Part shown: piece after piece, positions 46,995 through 56,473 of the stretch
How the letters are laid out: the number at the start of each line of letters is the position of its first letter
Position numbering within the stretch: position 1 is the stretch's first letter
DNA from: Pseudomonadota bacterium
GTDB lineage: Bacteria > Pseudomonadota > Gammaproteobacteria > Eutrophobiales > Eutrophobiaceae
Assembly: GCA_013112535.1 (NCBI GenBank)
Contig: JABFGI010000002.1
Coordinates: forward strand, 62,001-126,000
Direction: 5' to 3'
DNA length: 64,000 nt
The notes under the pieces: model-generated
Database searches by the model: none
The model's input: the letters and a program-made list of their open reading frames with translations, nothing else
Told to the model about the DNA's origin: nothing
Position numbers and translations under genes: made by a program

Positions 46995-47776
46995 TGTGCC
47001 ATCTCCGGTGCAGCAATTGGCAGGGTCAAAATATTTATTGATGCCTGTTTTTTTGCCATCTTTATGCCCTGTCGTATAGCATTACGGTAGGTGACGTTAT
47101 CGAGTAATTCCCAGGTTTTATTGTCGTTATTCCAACGAGCAGAAGTCTTGGTGTCTTTGGTTTGACAAACCATAGCGATACGCCCGACTCGTAATATATC
47201 GACTTCCTGTTCAGTACCATTTAAATTCACAATATCCTGATAACTATCAATTTTACGTCCATATTCATTTTCAATTTGATAGGCTTCGATCACTTGACGA
47301 AATTTCTCAGCAACATCAACATCTGCAGCAACCAGATTATCTTGTATAAACGCTAAACGTTCTTGTCGTTCTTCTGTATGGAAAGGAATATCTAATTCAA
47401 TAAAATCTTCCAGACTTGCTGCCATTTTCGTTACCAACGGTGACATTTGTCGTTCAATCAAAGCAACTTGAGCTATTGATTCATCAAAACGGTTTATCAA
47501 GTCTTCCTGACTGGCTACCTGAGTTGAAAGTTGTTCGTTATAAGCTTCTAATCCTTCTATTTGCTTTATTAAACTTCTGTATTGAATTAATCGTTCTTGC
47601 GCGCCTTCAACAATCTTGTCGATTTTCTTTTGTGACTCCGCCGCTTCAACTAATTTTTTTTCACCCACTTGTTGTATATCATCAAGCTTGGCAGCAAATG
47701 TATGCATGGAGAGAGACAAGAGCAGAATACTGTTTACCAATATCCTGACAAACTGATCATTTTTTTTGCTCATCAT
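46991..47776 (-). CDS. DUF3450 family exported coiled-coil protein
   Basis: This 261-residue protein starts with a signal peptide (about 1-29) and continues with a long coiled coil (about 35-110, rich in Lys, Glu and Gln) followed by a smaller globular domain. The family DUF3450 is regularly found next to TtpC/ExbB/ExbD/TonB genes, and this position agrees. It is probably a periplasmic part of the TonB2-type complex. No enzymatic motif is visible. It is separated from the upstream receptor gene by 89 bp without an evident terminator. Confidence 0.87.
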   Translation of the reverse strand: MMSKKNDQFVRILVNSILLLSLSMHTFAAKLDDIQQVGEKKLVEAAESQKKIDKIVEGAQERLIQYRSLIKQIEGLEAYNEQLSTQVASQEDLINRFDESIAQVALIERQMSPLVTKMAASLEDFIELDIPFHTEERQERLAFIQDNLVAADVDVAEKFRQVIEAYQIENEYGRKIDSYQDIVNLNGTEQEVDILRVGRIAMVCQTKDTKTSARWNNDNKTWELLDNVTYRNAIRQGIKMAKKQASINILTLPIAAPEMAQ

Positions 47777-47865
47777 TTATTTCCTTTTGAAATACTAATA
47801 GTTAATACAGCATTGAAAATATGTTTTGTCACGCAAGTCAGACCAGATCAATTTTCTTCTTGATG

Positions 47866-49794
47866 TCATATAAAAACATTCTTAAAGCAAATACTGAATC
47901 TAGCCGTGCGGCCTGGCCCAGGGAAACCAACAGCAGTCCGAAAATTTTCATCTAATAGATTATCCAGAGCCAATTCCAAATGCACAGCTTTACCAAATTG
48001 CTTACGCACATTCCAATCCACACGATGAAAATCACTGAGGGTCTGAACCATCGATGCTCCCGTATGCATGGAAGAGGCAAATTGTTCACCCATCCATTGA
48101 TAGTCAAGCGTCGTACTCCAATCGCGGTTAATCTGCCATAACGCCATGGCTCCTGCCTTCCACTCAGGCCGCCCAAGCAATACGGAAGTCCCGTTTTTTA
48201 CGTTTAAATCAATATGCGTCGTTTGCGCTTGCAGCCATACTTCTTGCAAAGGTTTCCAGCTCAATTGCAATTCCGTACCATGACTTTCTACCCGTGAGCG
48301 ATTTACGTTAATAAAGAGCGCCGGATCAAAATCAATAAGATCACGATAATCATTGGAAAAGTAACTGACAGCCAGATCAACATCTTTTCTCGGCGACCAT
48401 TTCAAACCAACATCCCAGGCTCTGGCTGTCTCTGGTTTAAGATTCGGGTTACCTACCAGGCTATGCCCCAAAGCAAAAAAACTGGGCAATTTATATGCCT
48501 CACCCCAGTTTGCAGAAACCGTCAATAAGGGATTTATCTGGTAACTGACACCCAGATTAATACTGGTCTCACTGTCAAAATTATCCGGGTCGTCATAACG
48601 CAAACTTGCCTGAAATAATAAAGCTTGTATCGGCCGGGAATGAAAGTCGACAAACAATCCGTGAGTACTACGCTCCAGTTCAAAATTAGTCGGTACCTTA
48701 AAAAAACCTAAATCAAGAAAACCACGACTATCACCCTCTTCATTTCGATAATCAACACCCAGACTTAATTGGTGTGCATCACTAATTTGCAGTGTGTTTA
48801 ACCATTGCAATTGATAACGTTGAAAGTGCGTGTCAGCGGCATTCGGTGGCACAACCGTAAAAGGCGTAACACCGGGTGAGTTAAAAGATTCTTCATGTTC
48901 GAAATACTTGGCGGATACAACACTTTGCCAATTGTCAGAAATATTAGCCTGCCAATTTAAATAAAAGGTTTGATCCTCATAATCACTATCATCTAACAAA
49001 TTACTCAGTGCTAATTCGGGACCACCACTTTGTTCTGGATAGGAGTTTCGTTGACCATCCAGATAACGATAACTGGCACTAATTTGATGCTTGTCCGAAG
49101 CTTGCCAATCCAGTCTTAGACTTGCGTTATCTGTTTCTCGAGTACTACCCTCAATCTGTTCGCCCTCATCACGTTTACTCAGATTAAGTGCGTAACGCAA
49201 TACCCCCGATTCGCCAGAAGCAGCCAGACTAAAATTACGGATATCGTCTTCACCAACTTCGGCTCGCAGTTGTTGCTGATGTCCTTCTTGCCCCCGATGA
49301 GTGATAATATTGATTACACCTGACAAAGCATCAGAACCATACACGGCCGATTGTGTACCACGCACAATTTCGATGCGTTCAATGCTGGCCGGATCCAGAT
49401 TGGAGAAATCAAAACCGCCACCACGGGAATTTGTCGGGTCGTTTAGCGGAACGCCATCGAGTAACACCAGTGTGAAATTTGCCTCGCCGCCGCGAATAGA
49501 GATAGCCGTTAATCCTCCGGGACCACCTTGCTCTTCAACCAATAAACCAGGTACGTTCTTTAATAAATCCGCAATCGTTCGCTTATTAAGCGCCTGTATA
49601 GTTTGACTATCCAGTACCGATACGGATGCAGTAAGATCTGCATTTTGCTGTGGGCTATAACTGCCGGTGACGAGCAAGTCCTCCATCTGACTCCACTGAG
49701 CAAAGGAACTGACGGGCATCAAAACGGTTGCCAGCATAATGATGGTTTTACTTTTAATACAAATTTTACTGTTCGTGATTTTCATCCTGCTCAT
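47866..49794 (-). CDS. TonB-dependent receptor, BtuB-like (first)
   Basis: The 642-residue outer-membrane protein has an N-terminal signal peptide (about 1-32), a TonB box-like MEDLLVTGSYSP, a plug domain with LVLLDGVPLNDP and IERIEIVRGTQSAVYGSDA, and a 22-strand barrel ending in an aromatic-poor FKNVFI. It resembles BtuB/FepA-type receptors and would import a large or scarce ligand. Being in the same operon as the C-N hydrolase and the TonB energiser suggests that its ligand is the hydrolase substrate or a metal-chelate. It lies 19 bp downstream of the haem/VCBS gene. Confidence 0.93.
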   Translation of the reverse strand: MSRMKITNSKICIKSKTIIMLATVLMPVSSFAQWSQMEDLLVTGSYSPQQNADLTASVSVLDSQTIQALNKRTIADLLKNVPGLLVEEQGGPGGLTAISIRGGEANFTLVLLDGVPLNDPTNSRGGGFDFSNLDPASIERIEIVRGTQSAVYGSDALSGVINIITHRGQEGHQQQLRAEVGEDDIRNFSLAASGESGVLRYALNLSKRDEGEQIEGSTRETDNASLRLDWQASDKHQISASYRYLDGQRNSYPEQSGGPELALSNLLDDSDYEDQTFYLNWQANISDNWQSVVSAKYFEHEESFNSPGVTPFTVVPPNAADTHFQRYQLQWLNTLQISDAHQLSLGVDYRNEEGDSRGFLDLGFFKVPTNFELERSTHGLFVDFHSRPIQALLFQASLRYDDPDNFDSETSINLGVSYQINPLLTVSANWGEAYKLPSFFALGHSLVGNPNLKPETARAWDVGLKWSPRKDVDLAVSYFSNDYRDLIDFDPALFINVNRSRVESHGTELQLSWKPLQEVWLQAQTTHIDLNVKNGTSVLLGRPEWKAGAMALWQINRDWSTTLDYQWMGEQFASSMHTGASMVQTLSDFHRVDWNVRKQFGKAVHLELALDNLLDENFRTAVGFPGPGRTARFSICFKNVFI

Positions 49795-49813
49795 GATGCT
49801 GTGACGAACCTGA

Positions 49814-51595
49814 TCAATTATTGTTTAAAAGGAAAACAATGCTCGGTGCCTTGCCATTGCGCCCCTTCATAATTTTCCTGGTAAGCCAGTCATCAGGAAC
49901 CAGTGTAGGGAAATTACCTAAACCCAAAACTATATCCAGCTTCTGATCACCGTTCACATCGGCAGCTTCTATATCACACCATACGCTGAAAAAATCGCGT
50001 GGCAGTGTCGACGTGGTAAATTTCCAATTACCTTGATTTTCCATGTAAACAAATGTTTCCGGTTCTTCTATATTCCAGAGAGGAAACAGTGCGATCATGG
50101 CCATATCGATATCGCCGTCCTGATCAAAATCCTCTGAGACTGTTCGAATTGCGCCATGCATTTGATAATAATATTCCTCGCTGAAGTTTAAATTACCATT
50201 GTTCTTGAACAATCTCAGGCCATGCCGGGGACGCGGTGAGGGAATAAGGTTACCTATATAATTACCACCCATATTGTCACCACTGACCAAGGCAATATCA
50301 AGATGACCATCGCCATCATAATCTTTTACTGTAATATTATTGCCACCAAAACTTGGAGGATTTTTTATAACAATGTGACGGGAAAATTTTTCATTACCTT
50401 CGTTAAGGTAAACCACTACGTGCTGATTACCCTGAGCAATTAGAGTGACAATATCGGGCTTACCATCTTCATTAATATCAGCAATTTCAGAATCAATATA
50501 ACCAGCCAACTCATCTAACACCGTTTCCCGCAAAGCACCTTGCAATGGTCCTGATGGAATTTTAGCTGGTGCATTCTTCCATATTTTTTCATATTCCGGT
50601 GTTTGCCAATAAATAGATAATCGGGCACCTGAATCGTACCAAATACCGTCCCCAAAACCGGTGGTAACCATGTCTTCAAGGCCATCATTGTTGAGATCAT
50701 AGCGCGAATGTGTAACAAAACGATGCCTGCCATTCACCAACATCCGAGCCTTAGGTTCGCTACCTTTCTCAAACTCCCAATCGATGACACGCGCAAGACC
50801 ATTACCATGATCGATGGGGAATTCACCATGAGTCAGTAATCTCACACCCGTCGGTGTCAAACTCATTTCAATCGGATCGCTGTCAAGGTTTGTATGTCCA
50901 ATACGCTCGCCACTATCTAAATCAAGTGCGACAAGGTCATCAGTCAGGTGCTCATCACCCACATACCAGTCATCAATTACCGAGCGGCCAACATAAAGGC
51001 GTCGGCGTTTTGTATCGACGCGAGTTGCCATTACCAGGCTATTTGGCTCAAGATCCAGTCTAGGAACAATCGGGGTAAACCCTTTGAGAACAGGTTCTTT
51101 ACGATTTCGTAACTCCATCCTTGGATCAGAGCTAGGCAAAGAATTCTCAACAAAGTAATCTTTGATTCGACGGAATTCCTCTTCGCTCATCATTGGCTCA
51201 GTCACCATGTGACTTTTAAAAATCCAGTAGAACTGCATGAGATCTTTTCTTTGGTCATAAGCAACATAACGATGGTTGTAATCATCTGCCGGTATCATTT
51301 CTGGAGGAAATGGACCAATTTTTAGTTCCGGGAATTTAACGTCCTGCATACCCACGTAGTAACTCATATAGTGCACGGCTATGGGCCAAAACTCTCTGGG
51401 TAAATTGGTTGGTTCGGGTGCCAGATGACAGCGAGTACAATGAGTATCCACCAGTTCCTTGCCACTCAGTCCTTTTTCTAGCTCCTCACCTCCAGCATAA
51501 ACGCTACCAGCAGAAATAGTTATCATACCCACTACCAACTTGTGTATCAGGGAAATCATTTTTTGCCTATTAATAAATATTTCAATACCAATCAT
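49814..51595 (-). CDS. Exported one-haem, FG-GAP/VCBS beta-propeller protein
   Basis: This 593-residue protein combines an N-terminal haem-binding motif CTRCH (Cys53, Cys56, His57) with a C-terminal seven-bladed propeller made of VCBS/FG-GAP repeats. Calcium-type loops such as DLNNDGLEDM, DINEDGKPDIV, DYDGDGHLDIAL, DFDQDGDIDMAM and DVNGDQKLDIV are regularly spaced (about residues 290-570). The signal peptide fits best if translation starts at Met13 (MISLIHKLVVGMITISAG). It would be a periplasmic or surface c-type protein, perhaps passing electrons or binding ligand for the downstream receptor. No known family has exactly this layout to my knowledge. Confidence 0.85.
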   Translation of the reverse strand: MIGIEIFINRQKMISLIHKLVVGMITISAGSVYAGGEELEKGLSGKELVDTHCTRCHLAPEPTNLPREFWPIAVHYMSYYVGMQDVKFPELKIGPFPPEMIPADDYNHRYVAYDQRKDLMQFYWIFKSHMVTEPMMSEEEFRRIKDYFVENSLPSSDPRMELRNRKEPVLKGFTPIVPRLDLEPNSLVMATRVDTKRRRLYVGRSVIDDWYVGDEHLTDDLVALDLDSGERIGHTNLDSDPIEMSLTPTGVRLLTHGEFPIDHGNGLARVIDWEFEKGSEPKARMLVNGRHRFVTHSRYDLNNDGLEDMVTTGFGDGIWYDSGARLSIYWQTPEYEKIWKNAPAKIPSGPLQGALRETVLDELAGYIDSEIADINEDGKPDIVTLIAQGNQHVVVYLNEGNEKFSRHIVIKNPPSFGGNNITVKDYDGDGHLDIALVSGDNMGGNYIGNLIPSPRPRHGLRLFKNNGNLNFSEEYYYQMHGAIRTVSEDFDQDGDIDMAMIALFPLWNIEEPETFVYMENQGNWKFTTSTLPRDFFSVWCDIEAADVNGDQKLDIVLGLGNFPTLVPDDWLTRKIMKGRNGKAPSIVFLLNNN

Positions 51596-51596
51596 A

Positions 51597-52799
51597 TCAA
51601 TTCCAACTGCTCCACATTTTTTTTAGTTCTTGCCACTGCTCTGCGTTCGTTCCCCGATCATCCTCAGGCATCAGTTTAGCTCCTTCAAATTGAGTATGGG
51701 GACGGGTCCAGGTACCTCGTTCATAGAGCGACTCGATATTCTGTCGATAGATTTCATCAACATCGTTGTGTTGCAGAGGGTCCTGTTCCAGCCACAGGTT
51801 TTTGGGATGTATAGGCTGTGAGTACATCTCTTGGAACAACTCGGTACGAAGATCTTTCAACCAATTGCTATTCAGGTTCATCGCACGATACTGGCGTAAG
51901 GCTTCAATATCAATGATGGCTGATACGATTGTATTATTACCCGGCACAGAATGACTCAACACTTCGCCCCGGTATCCAATCATATGGCTATTGCCCCCTG
52001 AAATATCGACCGGATGCCTGGACGATGCGGATAGATAAACCGGACCAATATTAGGACACAACATATAGAGGCTGTTAAATTCAGCATGTCCCCGATTTTG
52101 CACCATCCAGCTACCACCCGGACTACCACCAGAATTGGTCATGGGGACAGCCTCTGATGGGCGATAAACAACCTCTGCACCATTGAATGCCAGTGCGCGA
52201 ACCGCTTCCGGGTATTCACCATCAGAACAGCAAATGGTGCCAATATTACCGATATCATCGGTCTTCAACACCGGGTAAAACGCATCTATGCCGCTGCCGA
52301 AATGTTCCACCCAGCGGTCATAAATGTCATGCGGTGTACAGGAACGTTCCCTACACCAGATATGGTTTTTGGCAGCTTTGTGTACCACCTCGCCATCGGG
52401 GTCAATAACAAAGAGTGTATTGAAAAAACGATCATCCATAACCTCAGGCCAGCGTGCCTTACATTGCACGATGATGTAAGTGTTATACATTTTTGCCAGA
52501 CGACCTAAAAATTCTGTTTCCTCTCCCGGCACATCTATAAATAATTCATTAGCGGCCAGTTTATGCGGCAGGTCGAAAATTTCATCGGTAAATCCAGTCA
52601 AGGCGCCTTCAGCTAAAGAGATAATCTTGACCGGCATATTGATATTAGTCATTGAGACCGCGGCATGAATAACATCCTCAATTGTCTCAAGGTTATGCTG
52701 GATATGTTTTCTCTCGGCGATACCGTAAGCCACAGTCGATAAACCAAGCGCCATGTATGGTGCGATAGGTGTAGGCGTTTTCTTTGCTGAATGGATCAT
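51597..52799 (-). CDS. Carbon-nitrogen hydrolase, nitrilase superfamily (second paralogue)
   Basis: The 400-residue enzyme is a paralogue of the one at 35985-37073. The catalytic triad is Glu64 (SLAEGAL), Lys144 (HKAAKNHIW) and Cys191 (TICCSDGEYPE). It shares the C-terminal IDIEALRQYRA and NWLKDLRTE blocks but has a longer tail and an insertion of Gly and Ser residues near 215-225 (NSGGSPGGSW), which would reshape the active-site entrance and so the substrate range. The start overlaps the MFS stop (ATGA), and the haem/VCBS gene begins 2 bp later, so it is tightly embedded in the uptake operon. Confidence 0.9.
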   Translation of the reverse strand: MIHSAKKTPTPIAPYMALGLSTVAYGIAERKHIQHNLETIEDVIHAAVSMTNINMPVKIISLAEGALTGFTDEIFDLPHKLAANELFIDVPGEETEFLGRLAKMYNTYIIVQCKARWPEVMDDRFFNTLFVIDPDGEVVHKAAKNHIWCRERSCTPHDIYDRWVEHFGSGIDAFYPVLKTDDIGNIGTICCSDGEYPEAVRALAFNGAEVVYRPSEAVPMTNSGGSPGGSWMVQNRGHAEFNSLYMLCPNIGPVYLSASSRHPVDISGGNSHMIGYRGEVLSHSVPGNNTIVSAIIDIEALRQYRAMNLNSNWLKDLRTELFQEMYSQPIHPKNLWLEQDPLQHNDVDEIYRQNIESLYERGTWTRPHTQFEGAKLMPEDDRGTNAEQWQELKKMWSSWN

Positions 52800-53977
52800 A
52801 CGCTTATCCTCAATTCTGTTGCTGCAAGCGGGCTACTCAGGTGACGGGTACGAGAGATGATAAATAAGAACATCAAAAGGCTGGCTGTACAAGAAAGTGC
52901 CGCCACCTTATTGATTAGACTATAGTCACCGTTACTTATTAACGACGCGGCAACAGCGGGACCTATCGCTGCACCAAGCCCCTGGAAACCGGTAACCAGT
53001 ACCAGGAAATGACCTTTGATATCTATCTTGGCAATAACACCCAATTGATAGGAGTTAGCCAAAACAAACAGCGCTTGAAACAATCCTGCTCCAAGACAAA
53101 ATACAAGTGAACTGAACTGTCCTACCAGTAGCATCAACGTTGTTAGTAGACCTAACAAAGCTGCCAGTAATGGTATTGCACGTCCAAAACGATCCGCCAT
53201 CACAGCGGCCATTCCAGCACCGACTATGGCGGCAAATTGAGACAAGCCTAAGGCCCACCCAATTGTATCTGTACTAAGACCCGCTGCCTGACCAATACGC
53301 TCAATATAGGTCCAGAAACCAAAGATATTTGAGAAAAAAAGGAAACTGGCGATAAGACCAACCCAGATTAACCAGGTATAACGACGATTATCACTGGCAT
53401 CAACATCATCCAACACCCTATCAGCTCCAGCCGAGGGATAACGCCATAAGCTTAGCATCATCAACACAGAAACCGCCGCTAACATGTAATAAAGACCGCT
53501 CACAGTCCAATGCTGCAAAATAGTGGGAGCACTGGTAAATGCTAAAAACATCATCGCACCTTGCACCACCTGAGCGATGCCAAATGCCTGATCCGGTTGC
53601 CGATTATCTCCCAGCGCAGCTACCGTGACGGCAAAAATAGTACCGCCCGTCATGCCGGCCAAAAACCGGCTAATTAACAACGGTAAAAACACATCGAGGT
53701 TAGCACTTAGAATATTGAGTAATGCCGTAGCAACAAAGCTCACTAACAACACTCTGGTCCAGGATATTTTTCGAATCCATAACGCAGCAAGCAACGACGC
53801 AACGACCAGTCCCATGCCTTCCATAGCGGCAATATAACCCGCCTGCTGTTCCGTAAAACCGAAATCATCGATCACGCCACCGACTAACATCGGCATCAAA
53901 ATAATCGCTGCCGGCCCCAAAGGGTAGACAGTAGAAATCAGAATGGTCGTCGTCAGCTTATCGTCAAAGGTACTCAT
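52796..53977 (-). CDS. MFS transporter (first gene of the uptake operon)
   Basis: This 393-residue protein has 12 predicted helices of the major facilitator superfamily, with the N-half motif around ALWIRKISWTRVLLV and VMADRFGRAIPLLAALLG between helices 8 and 9. It would carry the substrate or its product across the inner membrane. It is the first gene of a ten-gene operon ending at 42494 and is translationally coupled to the C-N hydrolase. A Fur-box-like sequence lies 11 bp before its start codon. Confidence 0.9.
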   Translation of the reverse strand: MSTFDDKLTTTILISTVYPLGPAAIILMPMLVGGVIDDFGFTEQQAGYIAAMEGMGLVVASLLAALWIRKISWTRVLLVSFVATALLNILSANLDVFLPLLISRFLAGMTGGTIFAVTVAALGDNRQPDQAFGIAQVVQGAMMFLAFTSAPTILQHWTVSGLYYMLAAVSVLMMLSLWRYPSAGADRVLDDVDASDNRRYTWLIWVGLIASFLFFSNIFGFWTYIERIGQAAGLSTDTIGWALGLSQFAAIVGAGMAAVMADRFGRAIPLLAALLGLLTTLMLLVGQFSSLVFCLGAGLFQALFVLANSYQLGVIAKIDIKGHFLVLVTGFQGLGAAIGPAVAASLISNGDYSLINKVAALSCTASLLMFLFIISRTRHLSSPLAATELRISV

Positions 53978-53987
53978 ATTTTTTTAT

Positions 53988-54006
53988 TATTATGATAATC
54001 ATTAGA
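53988..54006. promoter_or_regulatory. Fur-box-like 19-mer upstream of the uptake operon
   Basis: The 19-mer TATTATGATAATCATTAGA matches the classical 19-bp Fur consensus at 15 positions, including the whole central TGATAATCATTA. It lies 11-29 bp before the MFS start. AT-rich DNA produces such matches by chance, so this is suggestive only. If real, it would place the receptor, TonB energiser and hydrolase under iron control. Confidence 0.4.
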
Positions 54007-54055
54007 AGAACCAGACAAAGCTAATAATTGTAACTCTTCAGTGCAAGGTATATCC

Positions 54056-54067
54056 ATCGTCGACGAT
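54056..54067. promoter_or_regulatory. 12-bp perfect palindrome upstream of the uptake operon
   Basis: ATCGTCGACGAT reads identically on both strands and lies 79 bp upstream of the MFS start. It is a simple candidate operator. Its length makes a chance origin less likely but not excluded. Confidence 0.35.
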
Positions 54068-54105
54068 CATAGCCTATTGGATTGAAACTAAACACGGTTC
54101 TTAAT

Positions 54106-54138
54106 TTTATGCGCATACCGTTAAGGTATGCGCATAAA
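54106..54138. repeat. 14-bp inverted repeat with 5-nt loop between second TonB receptor and uptake operon
   Basis: The arms TTTATGCGCATACC and GGTATGCGCATAAA are perfectly complementary and enclose GTTAA. Each arm also contains the self-complementary TATGCGCATA, so the element is doubly symmetrical. It starts 14 bp after the stop of the second TonB receptor gene. There is no U-tract on the minus strand after the hairpin, so it is not a textbook intrinsic terminator; it may instead be an operator for the ten-gene operon, an RNA-stabilising hairpin, or a terminator of another kind. Confidence 0.6.
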
Positions 54139-54151
54139 CAGATGTACATAT

Positions 54152-56362
54152 TTAGAAATTATACGATAGCGATGCACCGAACCAGCGAGGAGGAGCATAG
54201 ACATCTGTAACAGTGCCTGTCGCAATAGCCAGATCCAGACTATAGATACGATATTCTTCATCGGTAAGGTTTTTTACAAACAAAGATGTTTTCCATTTTT
54301 CATCTTTAGTCTTGAAAGTAATATTAGCATTCCAGACTGAATATGGATCTTCTGCCGTCGCATCAGCATTGGTACCCAACAGAAACTGTTCACTGTTAAA
54401 ATTACCATCTAGCTGTGCTGACATCATGCCTGCTCCACTGAACACAGGCCACTCATAACGTCCCAACCAGTTAAGGCTAATCGTGGGAGCATTAGGAAGT
54501 TTTACATCGCTTACAGTTCCGCCAAAAAGATCCGGTATTTCATCAACCTCTGAATCCATAAAGGCAGCGCCTAAGACAACATCCCAACCCCGAGCCGGCG
54601 CTAAAAATAATTCTATTTCACCACCGTAGGCCATGGCATCGCTATTACTCACCTGCGGTACAATATTCGCATTAAAAGAAAATGCCTGATAATCAGAATA
54701 ATCATAATAGAATGTTGTTGCATTGATACGTCCGAGACCATTCGGCAGAGTCCATTTGGCACCCAACTCATAAGATAGTAAGACCTCTTCACCATGTTTC
54801 AGTAAAACTGTCGTGTCTGAGGTTACCGGTGGTGTCCAGTTTCCGCCTTTAATGCCTCGATTAAACGATGCGAATAGCAATAAATCATCGTTCGGTGTCC
54901 AGTTCATTTGAAATCGAGCCGCCACATCGCCATAGTCAATCTCATCCAAACCGGGGTTGGTGGCCAATAAAGTAGACATGTTCGCTCCATTAAAGTTGGC
55001 TATGGTCGCACCCCCTGGAGTGACCCCAATAGCATTCCAGTCAATCTCTTTATCGTCCTGGGAAAATCGCAAGCCGGCTATCGCCGTCCATTCGTCATTA
55101 AGATCATATTCACCTTGTCCAAAGATCGACCAGTTACGCGAATCCAACTGAGTATTAACACTGACACTATCAACAGGACCACCGGCAAATGTAAATGGGA
55201 GAAAAGGCGCATCAGTCGCCGTCACAGTTGAGTCGATATCGAGGTTGAGATAATAAGCACCCAGCGTCCATCTACTTCTGTCTCTTTCCACGTTCAAACG
55301 CAACTCCTGACTAAATTGTTCCGTCTTTGCTAAAAACCGTGCGGTAAAATCAAAAGGCAGTCCTGCACCGCCATCAGCATCTTCCAGATAATCCTTGTCT
55401 ATATCTTTCCAGTTGGTGATAGAAATCAGTTCCATATCATTATTGAGATTCCAGGTAAATGTCCCGGTAACATCCAGGATGTCACGATCCAGATAGCCCT
55501 GTGCACCTGAAGTATGGGAATGAGGATCTGCCGGCTTTACCAGGCCTATACCAAAGCCCGTGCTAGCATCAGCATGTGCCCCGCCAATGGTATATGCACC
55601 AGAGGGAACATCATCATCTTTGGAATAGGCGACCTTGAAATCCCCTACCAGGTCATCAGAAAAATCCATCTGCAAAGTACCACGCAAAGCATAGCCATCC
55701 AGACCATGAGCATCGCGTACTGATGGATCACCTACTGATTCAACATAACCGTCCGCGGTCTCCCAACGCGCGGCAACGCGCGCTCGTACATTATCAGTCA
55801 GTGCACCGCCAGCTGCCGACTCAACAGTATACTTACTATACTCTGAAATCGAACCTTCAACGTATCCATTAAATTCATCGTCATCAGCTTTACGCGTAAG
55901 GTAATGAACCAAACCGCCGGTCGCGTTACGCCCGAACAAGGTGCCTTGCGGGCCACGTAAAACTTCGACACGTTCCATATCGAATAGTTGAGCACTTATG
56001 GCATTCATACTTGCTGTATAGGCTCCATCAACATACACCGCTATCGGAGCTTCTAAAGTATCAGTAAAATTATTTTGTGAAATTCCACGCAAGTTTAAGG
56101 TTGTTAGACCTGGATTAAAGGTATTTAACTGCAAGCCTGGAATTTGTTGAGTAATATCTACAGCATTATCTATTCCCAACGCATCGAGTTGCTCACCGGA
56201 AAAAGCTGTTACTGAAATACCTACATCCTGCAAATTCTGTTCACGTTTTTGCGCAGTTACAACAACCTCTTCAATCACGGCTGCATAACTTAGCGAGGTA
56301 ACCAGTATCAGGGTCGATACCGACAATCCTCTTCTTAGTAGCATTAAACTATCAACCTTCAT
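54152..56362 (-). CDS. TonB-dependent receptor (second)
   Basis: The 736-residue outer-membrane receptor has a signal peptide (about 1-27), the TonB box IEEVVVTAQKREQNLQDVG, a plug domain with ERVEVLRGPQGTLFGRNATGG and a barrel ending in SLSYNF with the terminal phenylalanine typical of outer-membrane proteins. This VTAQKRxQNLQDV group is widespread in bacteria that degrade organic compounds. The N-terminal plug shows no extra signalling domain. It has its own leader of 149 bp containing the conserved 18-mer motif (one mismatch). Confidence 0.94.
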   Translation of the reverse strand: MKVDSLMLLRRGLSVSTLILVTSLSYAAVIEEVVVTAQKREQNLQDVGISVTAFSGEQLDALGIDNAVDITQQIPGLQLNTFNPGLTTLNLRGISQNNFTDTLEAPIAVYVDGAYTASMNAISAQLFDMERVEVLRGPQGTLFGRNATGGLVHYLTRKADDDEFNGYVEGSISEYSKYTVESAAGGALTDNVRARVAARWETADGYVESVGDPSVRDAHGLDGYALRGTLQMDFSDDLVGDFKVAYSKDDDVPSGAYTIGGAHADASTGFGIGLVKPADPHSHTSGAQGYLDRDILDVTGTFTWNLNNDMELISITNWKDIDKDYLEDADGGAGLPFDFTARFLAKTEQFSQELRLNVERDRSRWTLGAYYLNLDIDSTVTATDAPFLPFTFAGGPVDSVSVNTQLDSRNWSIFGQGEYDLNDEWTAIAGLRFSQDDKEIDWNAIGVTPGGATIANFNGANMSTLLATNPGLDEIDYGDVAARFQMNWTPNDDLLLFASFNRGIKGGNWTPPVTSDTTVLLKHGEEVLLSYELGAKWTLPNGLGRINATTFYYDYSDYQAFSFNANIVPQVSNSDAMAYGGEIELFLAPARGWDVVLGAAFMDSEVDEIPDLFGGTVSDVKLPNAPTISLNWLGRYEWPVFSGAGMMSAQLDGNFNSEQFLLGTNADATAEDPYSVWNANITFKTKDEKWKTSLFVKNLTDEEYRIYSLDLAIATGTVTDVYAPPRWFGASLSYNF

Positions 56363-56473
56363 AAAACTATCCCCCTCGAATATTTTTATTATCTTGTGAA
56401 GTTTATGGATAGCAATAGGCTATCCTGATCAAAACCTGTCTCAGTTATTATTGCTAAAAAGCTCTATGTCATA

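Noticed and set aside
54106-54138. Intrinsic terminator for the second TonB receptor gene
   Set aside because: The hairpin is strong, but on the minus strand it is followed by A-rich rather than T-rich sequence, so it was listed as a repeat and possible operator.
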